A stretch of DNA of 26,373 bases, from positions 1 through 26,373 of IMG/VR virus record IMGVR_UViG_3300030060_004022. One strand, 5' to 3'. Under the pieces are notes generated by a model, which searched no databases, was not told the DNA's origin, and saw only the letters and a program-made list of their open reading frames with translations. The translations under genes and the position numbers were made by a program. Within the stretch, counting starts at the first letter, position 1; each line of letters begins with the position of its first letter. This document shows, piece by piece, positions 20,419 through 26,373 of this stretch. The DNA is from a virus.

Positions 20419-21014
20419 GTGATCTTGACCGACGTATCTATTTTAAGGTCAGGCACACGCAAATGATTAGCTAATTTATGCTTTTTACACTCTTTTGCAT
20501 CTAAAAACCAATCGGCGTGACCTTTATCGTGAACAATATCAAGGAAGTAATTTTCATCTTGGCCGCAATTTTCAGCCATCATATGATAAATCTTTTGGTT
20601 TAAGCGGTCTGTTTCTTCAGCGCTGACTTTAACTTCCTCTACTTTACCCCAACTCATAGAACTAACGTCGTGAATCATAAGTGTTGCGTCTGAATCCATA
20701 TATCTTTTACCCGGCGCGCCAAAGCTGAATAATATGGCTCCGCAGGACATTGCTTTCCCTTGTACGATTGTTGCGACAGGTATGGAAGAGTGTTGGATAT
20801 CTGAAATCATTGACATTAGGCTGTACACCTGACCGCCATAACTGTCGATGATAACTGGTACAACTGGCTGTCCAGTGCTCTGCGCTTTGGACATTAATTC
20901 AGAAAAAGTCTTTGCTGCTGCTTCATCAAATTTGTTAACCCTGATGATCACAGGGAGTTCATCTCTAAGCTTCGCCTCTTTAAGAAGAGGACTAAATGTT
21001 TTAATTACGTTCAT
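20409..21014 (-). CDS. ClpP-like serine protease (second of two), complete triad
   Basis: A 201-residue ClpP-fold protease. Visible: VIIDSYGGQVYS (54-65), GKAMSCGAILFSFGAPGKR (86-104) with Ser90 as nucleophile, ATLMIHD with His115, and HADWFLDAKE with Asp168 as third member. So unlike the other homologue in this window (13107-13760) it has all three residues. The Ser is followed by Cys rather than Ala. The insertion after the His strand (SSMSWGKVEEV) matches the handle region. Size fits ClpP (about 200). Starts at ATG 21014, two bases after the dnaE stop, with TTAGGATAA upstream. No Clp ATPase nearby. May process phage proteins or act with host ClpX/ClpA. Confidence 0.88.
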   Translation of the reverse strand: MNVIKTFSPLLKEAKLRDELPVIIRVNKFDEAAAKTFSELMSKAQSTGQPVVPVIIDSYGGQVYSLMSMISDIQHSSIPVATIVQGKAMSCGAILFSFGAPGKRYMDSDATLMIHDVSSMSWGKVEEVKVSAEETDRLNQKIYHMMAENCGQDENYFLDIVHDKGHADWFLDAKECKKHKLANHLRVPDLKIDTSVKITFK

Positions 21015-21016
21015 GT

Positions 21017-24000
21017 TTATCCTAATAGTTTGAATGTTTTGCCGACCGCGTAAGTCGAGAAGCCCCAGTTCTCATCATACTTAAGACGAGCCATGTATGG
21101 GCGGTTAAGATGTATAACATCTTTATGAGGCTTGATACCCCAGCATCGGATACGAGTCGACTCATTGTTTGAGTCAATAACCTCGACAATCCAATAATCT
21201 TTTCCGTTTTTGGTTTTCTTTGGTGTAATCTTACGAGGTATAAACCAACACACCTGCAGGCCTTCATCAAACTCAGAGATTGGCGGAATATACTTTTCTT
21301 GTAACTTCTCCACTGTTTCTGTGCTGATAACTAAGTTGATCGGGAACACTCCGGTCAGGTCAGTCTTGAACTGGATCACTTCTTCCTCGCTGAAGTCTCC
21401 TTCGGGTCTGAATAACTCAATGTTTTCTCCAAACTTCTTGAGGTTCTTGGGTCGTTCTACCACACAGGCAGACCAGAAATGCTTACGACCAGAGAAGCGA
21501 TCATCCACGATGTTATCTAGTGCCCCACCTCGACACAGAGCATCAAGCGCCTTCTTGTTTAGTTTAGAATAAGATACATCTTCTCGGAACAATAGGTCCT
21601 CCGCGTTCATAAATGGCCGGTTCTCAAGAATCTGCTCGATGGCTGACATACCTAGGCCCTTGATTGACGTAAGTGGTTGGATAAGAGTTTTACCGTCCTC
21701 GCTGATCTCCCATACTGTTCCTGACTTATTAACATCAAGCGGTGCGATATCAAACCCAAACTTCTTTGCAATGTTGATTGCCTTTTCTTTCCGAGTCTCT
21801 GGTTCTTTATCCAAGAACGCAGCCATCCACTCAGCAGGATAGTAGTTCCAAAGCCAAGCGCACTGATATGATATAATCGAATACGATACAGCGTGTGACT
21901 TGTTGAATCCATAGCCGGAGAAAAACTCAAACTTGTCCCATAAGGATTGCGCTTCGTCCCTGTTAATCTTATTAGTTATACAGCCCTTAATAAATTTTTC
22001 GTGAAGCTTAGCCTTATAACTGTTCTTACCTGTCCCCTTCTTGGTCAGCACTTTGCGAAGCATGTTACCTTCGTCTAGCGTCAGACCACCAAGCTTGTGA
22101 GCGAGCAAAGCAATCTGCTCTTGGAAGATTAGGAACCCAAAAGTTTCTTCAGTGATCTCTCGCGCTTCTTCAGATAGATACTTGATGTAGTGTGGGCTTT
22201 CCTTGGCCTCCACATAGTCAGCATCGACGCCAGCAGACAGTGGGCCGGGACGGAAGATGGAAGTGATAGCGGACAAATCAATAATGTTGTTTGGCTTTAC
22301 CTTCGTACAAAACTGTTGGGCTCCGTGTTCTGTAAACTGAAAGATACCAGCCCATTTGCCGGGGTGGAACACATTCCGATATACCTCTTGATCGTTCAAG
22401 TCTAGTATATCAGGGTGCAAATACTCTTCATAGTAATCTCGGATTTGTGCGAACGTTGGCTCTTCGACACCGTGATGGCGCTTCAGGATATGATAGATCG
22501 CACCCTCCATCATCTTTAGAGTAGAGAGGCCGAGCAAGTCGAACTTGATGAAACCCATCGGTTCAAGATGTCGGACGTTCTGGCCCTCAGCCCACGGAGC
22601 CTGACGGACACCGCCTGAGTTAATCAGAGGCATGCTCTTGTCTAGATCCTCTGCGATAACCACACCACCAGCATGTCTAGAGCATGAGCGAACCTGACCT
22701 ACCAGACCCTCAACGTGCGTCTTGACTGCTGGGTGCTTCGCGAGATACTGCCTCAGTGTTGGCGAAAACTCCATGACCTCTTGCCATGTTGGTGCATATA
22801 CTCCAGCTTTGATACCATGTTTCTGTTTGGCTAGTGGAGTTGCTTCGCGAATCATGATCGATGTGACAGTGTTAACTTCTGTGAAGGGAACATTGTATAG
22901 CTTGGAAATGTCTTTGATTAGAGATTTAAGCTGTAGTGTGTTCCAGTTCGAGATAGGCGCGACACAATCTTGACCCCACATCTCTACTAGCTTTTCCTTT
23001 AAAGCCATGCTATCGGACACATCGTAATCGATATCAGGATAGTCGGTAGCGTCTGACCGCAAGAATCGCGAGAACAGAAGCCCGTGCTTAATTGGGTCGA
23101 CTTGTGTAATATTCAGAGCGTACGCAACTAAGGAGCCAGCCGCAGATCCCCGGCCGGGGCCCGGAAGCATCATGTTTGTGGCTACATCAACAATTGATTT
23201 CATAGTCAGGAAGTATTTAGAGAATCCGCGGTCATCAATTACATGTAGTTCGTGCCTAAGACGATCGGTGTACTCTTTATTTGTGTGAAGCCCCTTATCT
23301 TTGAGTCCTTCGAGTGCGTAGTTAACTAATGCTTGTGTAGCAGTGAATCCCGCAGGAACAACAAATTCGGGGAGGCGAACTGTATTGTCGGGCAGGAACG
23401 ATTCAATGCGCTCGAAGGCGATCCTATACGTTTCCTCAATACTTTTCAAGACTACATTGTCGTCGTACTCGAACCCCGTGGATTTTGAGTATTCCTTGTA
23501 GCTTTCCCAGATCTGGTCACCATTTTTTGGATACAACTCATATCCAATTTCTTCCACTCCTTCGGGAAGCTCTGACTCATCTTCGGCCCAAGAAGGTCGT
23601 CCCTTACCAAGCCAACCAAGACGCTTGTAAAGCTCACGATCCTTCCAAGCGTCAGGGTTGGGGTAGTGGCTATCGGCTGTCGTGACCAGTCCAACGCCAA
23701 ACTCTTCAGCAACTTGAATTACGTACTTGTTAAGTTCATGCTGCTCTTTAATATTGTTCCATTGTATCTCGGCATACCAGCGATCACCGAAAATGTCGAC
23801 CATGCGACGTGTGGATTCGCGCATCGCATCCAATACTGCTTCATCCCCCTCTTCTCGGTTCTCCCAGTAGTTTCCGGCGTACACCCCACCAAGACAAGCA
23901 GAAGAAGCAATGATGCCTTCATTGTACTTCTCCAGTAGTGCATAGTCGATACGTGGATAACGATAAAAATTCTCCGGTTGGTATGATTCGGATACCAACT

Positions 24001-24448
24001 TAAATAGGTTGTTCAACCCAGTTTGGTTCTGTGCCAGCAGGACAAGGTGACGGCGGCGCTTAAGAATACCTTGAATCTTCTTACTATCGCCTTCGTCTTC
24101 TACCGTGGCCCCAGATTGAGCATCCTTCTTGATGGCTCGGGCGCGCTTCTTATCAGCCATCGCCTGCTCGTAAGCATCGCGCCAATCAGAGATAGAAGGC
24201 GTGAAATATGCCTCACATCCAAAGATAGGCTTAAACTCTTTGCCTTCTTCTTGCATTCTCTTAGCGTGCAATACTTGATAAGCTAGACCGTTCATATTTC
24301 CGTGGTCTGTAAGAGCCAAGGCGTCACACCCGTTCTCATAAGCAAAGTCCATGTGGTCTTGCGGGTAACCAATAGCATCAAAGATAGAGCCTGCTACTGA
24401 GTGAGCATGCAAGCCCACAAACTTAATTTTGGAATCCTTACGATTCAT
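21017..24448 (-). CDS. dnaE: DNA polymerase III alpha subunit (C-family polymerase)
   Basis: A full-length, 1143-residue replicative polymerase. The PHP domain is intact at the amino terminus (GLHAHSVAGS, then ALTDHGNMNG, SACLGG and TTADSHYP). The palm has GPGRGSAAGSLVAY followed by YPDIDYDVSD with the two catalytic aspartates, and the third in GFIKFDLLGLSTLK. Further on are FQFTEHGAQQF, IFRPGPLSAGVD, IFQEQIALLAHKLGG and GYGFNKSHAVSYS, typical of the fingers. An OB-type segment (WIVEVIDSNNESTRIRCWG) lies near the C-terminus. E. coli DnaE is 1160 residues; no intein is inserted. ATG 24448 follows CGGAGGGATAA. It is expressed from its own promoter at 24471-24499. Phage DnaE occurs in some large phages; here it likely replicates the phage genome, perhaps with the host beta clamp. 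Confidence 0.98.
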   Translation of the reverse strand: MNRKDSKIKFVGLHAHSVAGSIFDAIGYPQDHMDFAYENGCDALALTDHGNMNGLAYQVLHAKRMQEEGKEFKPIFGCEAYFTPSISDWRDAYEQAMADKKRARAIKKDAQSGATVEDEGDSKKIQGILKRRRHLVLLAQNQTGLNNLFKLVSESYQPENFYRYPRIDYALLEKYNEGIIASSACLGGVYAGNYWENREEGDEAVLDAMRESTRRMVDIFGDRWYAEIQWNNIKEQHELNKYVIQVAEEFGVGLVTTADSHYPNPDAWKDRELYKRLGWLGKGRPSWAEDESELPEGVEEIGYELYPKNGDQIWESYKEYSKSTGFEYDDNVVLKSIEETYRIAFERIESFLPDNTVRLPEFVVPAGFTATQALVNYALEGLKDKGLHTNKEYTDRLRHELHVIDDRGFSKYFLTMKSIVDVATNMMLPGPGRGSAAGSLVAYALNITQVDPIKHGLLFSRFLRSDATDYPDIDYDVSDSMALKEKLVEMWGQDCVAPISNWNTLQLKSLIKDISKLYNVPFTEVNTVTSIMIREATPLAKQKHGIKAGVYAPTWQEVMEFSPTLRQYLAKHPAVKTHVEGLVGQVRSCSRHAGGVVIAEDLDKSMPLINSGGVRQAPWAEGQNVRHLEPMGFIKFDLLGLSTLKMMEGAIYHILKRHHGVEEPTFAQIRDYYEEYLHPDILDLNDQEVYRNVFHPGKWAGIFQFTEHGAQQFCTKVKPNNIIDLSAITSIFRPGPLSAGVDADYVEAKESPHYIKYLSEEAREITEETFGFLIFQEQIALLAHKLGGLTLDEGNMLRKVLTKKGTGKNSYKAKLHEKFIKGCITNKINRDEAQSLWDKFEFFSGYGFNKSHAVSYSIISYQCAWLWNYYPAEWMAAFLDKEPETRKEKAINIAKKFGFDIAPLDVNKSGTVWEISEDGKTLIQPLTSIKGLGMSAIEQILENRPFMNAEDLLFREDVSYSKLNKKALDALCRGGALDNIVDDRFSGRKHFWSACVVERPKNLKKFGENIELFRPEGDFSEEEVIQFKTDLTGVFPINLVISTETVEKLQEKYIPPISEFDEGLQVCWFIPRKITPKKTKNGKDYWIVEVIDSNNESTRIRCWGIKPHKDVIHLNRPYMARLKYDENWGFSTYAVGKTFKLLG

Positions 24449-25330
24449 TTATCCCTCCGAATCATATGGTATTGTAACATGCTGACGCGGCCGTGTCAAG
24501 TCGTCTAAAGGCTTATCTAATAAATTATCTGAAGAAAGATAATCAACGTAGTTTTGCCAGTTACAGATATTATAATGCCACTCCAAATCAGCTGATTCGT
24601 GCGGCATTGTAACTAAAGGTTCGTAGATATCACTTAAAGTGAAGTGACGAGCGGACCACCTCTCTTGGAGCGGGAGCTTCTGGGATGGATACTGCTGGTC
24701 TGGTAAAGGGGGTAAATATCCCCTTGTTGTCTTTTTGTTTATCGCTCTTCGGCATAATTTAAAATCTTCTCCTGTCATTGTAAACGGCAAATATTTGTTG
24801 TCGGCAACACTTTGTCCGTTATACTTAAAAAATAAATTCTTGGTTTTGTCTCGAATCAATTTCCTATGTTTTCTTATAAAGTAGATATCAAAAACTCCAA
24901 ACGGAAAGGAAATGTAATATTTTTCCGGTGTTAACCATTTTGAAATTTTGAGAGAGGTCATGTAGGCGGCGTGTATGCCTTCTAATATTGACCAACCATA
25001 GCTATCTCTTTTATCTTGATCCTTGGGCTTGATTCCGACATAATAAATAGGCACTTCTTTCCTAAGTTGCGAATAAAACTTTGATTCCATGTCCCGTTTG
25101 TAATAAACCGGGTCATAAACCCAATCACCTATAGTTTTTCTTATAATCGGAGCCATGTCGTCGTTGGCAACAATCCAGATAGTATTACACCCAGCCATAG
25201 CACACTCATGCACTGACTTTTGAATAAGATTAAAGCCATCAGCCACCGGTATCAGCAATTCAGGAAACGACACATTTAAGTCAGTCTCATAATTTGCTAT
25301 TGGTATTATTCCGCTAAGGTGTAGAGACAT
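24449..25330 (-). CDS. Conserved phage protein, nucleotidyltransferase-like N-terminus
   Basis: A 293-residue protein from ATG 25330. The first 70 residues (SGIIPIANYETDLNVSFPEL, then PVADGFNLIQKSV and E-C-A-M-A-G-C-N-T-I-W-I-V-A-N-D-D-M) follow the beta-alpha-beta order of GT-A/sugar-nucleotidyltransferase folds, in which an I-P-V-A-x-x-x-x-x-I opening leads to a helix and a hydrophobic strand. The usual G-x-G-T-R loop is absent, so activity is uncertain. Middle part: PIYYVGIKPKDQDKRDSYGW, S-F-P-F-G-V-F-D. I recall relatives in marine myoviruses as hypothetical proteins. The phosphomannomutase and cupin elsewhere in the window would fit a sugar-activation role, an inference. The last 50 bases contain the dnaE promoter. 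Confidence 0.6.
   Translation of the reverse strand: MSLHLSGIIPIANYETDLNVSFPELLIPVADGFNLIQKSVHECAMAGCNTIWIVANDDMAPIIRKTIGDWVYDPVYYKRDMESKFYSQLRKEVPIYYVGIKPKDQDKRDSYGWSILEGIHAAYMTSLKISKWLTPEKYYISFPFGVFDIYFIRKHRKLIRDKTKNLFFKYNGQSVADNKYLPFTMTGEDFKLCRRAINKKTTRGYLPPLPDQQYPSQKLPLQERWSARHFTLSDIYEPLVTMPHESADLEWHYNICNWQNYVDYLSSDNLLDKPLDDLTRPRQHVTIPYDSEG
24471..24499 (-). promoter_or_regulatory. Sigma-70 promoter for dnaE inside the preceding gene
   Basis: Minus strand: TTGACA (24494-24499, full match), 17 bases, TACAAT (24471-24476, five of six). Entirely within the last codons of the upstream gene (D-L-T-R-P-R-Q-H-V-T-I). Predicted start near 24464, giving a leader of about 16 bases with CGGAGGG as ribosome binding site. 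The hexamers constrain the coded residues L-T and T-I. Confidence 0.8.
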
Positions 25331-26198
25331 GTAACGCTTCTAAAATTGTACTGCAGGGGTTGTCAGCATTCTGTAGAAGCCCGAACATGCTTTCTTCGCT
25401 GTTGGTTTTAATTTGGATATTAGTGCTTGTTGCTGTGATCTTGCCTCTGATGCGGCTAGTCTCGCGTCGGATGCTAGTTGTTCTAAAATCATAGTGCCTA
25501 GGTGTACCTTTCTTTGTGTATCCACTTTGCCTTCCTCTCATTCCATTGTCTTTCATAATCTTGAGAACTTTAAAACGAGCCATCGTTTCAGAGTAATCAA
25601 AATCTAATAGTTGCTTTCCTGTTAGTTTTGATACCGCACAAGCATCTCTAATAGGAGTATTTCCATCAATACGGTCGGAACCATAAAACCAAATCTTGCT
25701 GACAAAATTATCGCTTGTGTTGATAAAGTCGATATCATGTTTCCCTCCACTATTGAACGCAATATAATCATAACATATATAACTATCATCGTCAAGCTTC
25801 TTTTCACGAATAAATCCTTTAGCGTTATGGTCACCAAAATAATGACATGTATCAAATTTAATTTCACATATCTTTGAATATTCATTAGAGCATATAGCTT
25901 TCTCTCCATCAAATCTTATGTTTCGACACAAGTTTGATACTGGGACCAAGCCATTTAGAGATAGTGAAAAATACAATCTATCCCATAGTAGTTGTTTGGA
26001 TGGACCTACGACAACACGTTCATTAAACGTTTTAAGGCTATGGTTATGTTCTGGTATTAGCAATGGGAAGATTCCGTGAGTTAGGTAATCAAAACGTCGG
26101 GGCATCTCAGCTTTAGTGAAAACCACAGGGAAATTGTGTATATAAGAGTACATTAATGCCGACAGAGTATTCCCTACTACAACATTTTCAAATTTCAA
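25314..26198 (-). CDS. Conserved phage protein of unknown function (294 residues), TTG start
   Basis: Start codon TTG at 26198 (coded MKFENVVVGN), preceded by AGAGGATAAG; no in-frame ATG upstream exists in the gap, and the next Met would lose the opening strand. The amino terminus FENVVVGNTLSALMYSYIHN resembles a Rossmann beta-alpha motif but lacks the full G-x-G-x-x-G. A middle block YDYIAFNSGGKHDID is followed by KIWFYGSDRIDGNT, then S-E-T-M-A-R-F-K and a basic, Arg-rich region (residues about 216-252, GRQSGYTKKGTPRHYDFRT) that could bind nucleic acid or phosphate. I recall it as a neighbour of the preceding gene in marine phages. It overlaps that gene by 17 nt. No catalytic function can be named. 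Confidence 0.6.
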   Translation of the reverse strand: MKFENVVVGNTLSALMYSYIHNFPVVFTKAEMPRRFDYLTHGIFPLLIPEHNHSLKTFNERVVVGPSKQLLWDRLYFSLSLNGLVPVSNLCRNIRFDGEKAICSNEYSKICEIKFDTCHYFGDHNAKGFIREKKLDDDSYICYDYIAFNSGGKHDIDFINTSDNFVSKIWFYGSDRIDGNTPIRDACAVSKLTGKQLLDFDYSETMARFKVLKIMKDNGMRGRQSGYTKKGTPRHYDFRTTSIRRETSRIRGKITATSTNIQIKTNSEESMFGLLQNADNPCSTILEALHVSTP

Positions 26199-26206
26199 CT
26201 TATCCT

Positions 26207-26373
26207 CTACTTTTGTTTATTTTTTAAACCATACGAATCATGACCGCCGTGTCTCCATGTTGGGTGCATGATGTGAGTTTTTTGATTATAATGACTCCAT
26301 CCAAGGGCGTGACCTATCTCATGTTCTAATACTCTTTCTTTCATACCGTTTATGGGTAATATGAATATTTTGG
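26207..26373 (-). CDS. Metzincin-type zinc metalloprotease, C-terminal end only
   Basis: The frame is open at the window edge and ends at TAG 26207-26209, giving the last 54 residues (KIFILPINGMKERVLEHEIG...). It holds the complete metzincin zinc-binding consensus HExxHxxGxxH as HEIGHALGWSH and, eight residues later, a Met-turn (T-H-I-M-H-P), matching matrixin/M10-like proteases. The C-terminus is short and basic, without a hemopexin or peptidoglycan-binding domain. The N-terminal propeptide or catalytic start is outside the window, so latency (cysteine switch) cannot be judged. Likely virion-associated or released to cut host surface proteins; substrate unknown. Its stop is 9 bases before the TTG of the next gene. 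Confidence 0.78.
   Translation of the reverse strand, partial: KIFILPINGMKERVLEHEIGHALGWSHYNQKTHIMHPTWRHGGHDSYGLKNKQK

Overview
The window looks like part of a large tailed-phage genome (Caudoviricetes), probably from an uncultured marine virus. Every gene I can support is on the minus strand, so transcription runs from high to low coordinates. Genes are packed with 1-17 nt overlaps (TAATG, ATGA, TGATG junctions) and no gap exceeds about 70 nt. Virion-type proteins (tail fibre-like, Asp-box propeller, acidic repeat protein) sit beside phage-borne replication, chaperone, protease, methyltransferase and metabolic genes. I see no tRNA, rRNA, integrase, insertion sequence or CRISPR. The host cannot be named. 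Four promoters match the bacterial sigma-70 consensus (two perfectly) with exact 17-nt spacers, so host RNA polymerase is probably used for at least part of the programme.

Layout in transcription order. 26373-24449: 3' end of a metzincin-type zinc protease, then two conserved phage proteins of unknown role, the second resembling a nucleotidyltransferase. 24448-19683: a promoter inside the end of the preceding gene leads to a full-length bacterial-type DNA polymerase III alpha subunit (dnaE), a ClpP-like protease with a complete triad, and a J-domain protein. 19639-14225: a second promoter leads to a GapR-like small protein, a DNA methyltransferase directly coupled to a putative PD-(D/E)XK nuclease (a restriction-modification-like pair), a Dam-type phage methyltransferase, a zinc-ribbon protein, a thioredoxin, a CBS-less IMP dehydrogenase/GMP reductase family enzyme, a possible ribbon-helix-helix protein, a Cys-rich sigma-region-4-like protein and an acidic repeat protein, ending at an intrinsic terminator that overlaps the next promoter.

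14157-11503: a membrane protein, a second ClpP-like protease whose triad Asp position reads Asn, and a 530-residue protein with a possible nuclease core. 11444-6877: a perfect consensus promoter drives a phage GroEL, followed by three small unknown proteins, a degenerate D12-class methyltransferase-like protein, a small multi-pass membrane protein, a mannose-6-phosphate-isomerase-type cupin and a eukaryotic-type phosphomannomutase. 6833-1: a 1181-residue multidomain protein, a membrane-anchored trypsin-like protease, two small proteins, an Asp-box propeller and a tail fibre-like protein that runs off the window.

The most interesting points are: a chaperonin with altered apical aromatic residues and no GroES in view; the promoter/terminator nesting at 14168-14224; the methyltransferase-nuclease pair with its own promoter; two ClpP homologues of which one may lack its catalytic acid; a dead-looking D12 methyltransferase; and Shine-Dalgarno sequences written into the C-terminal codons of upstream genes.
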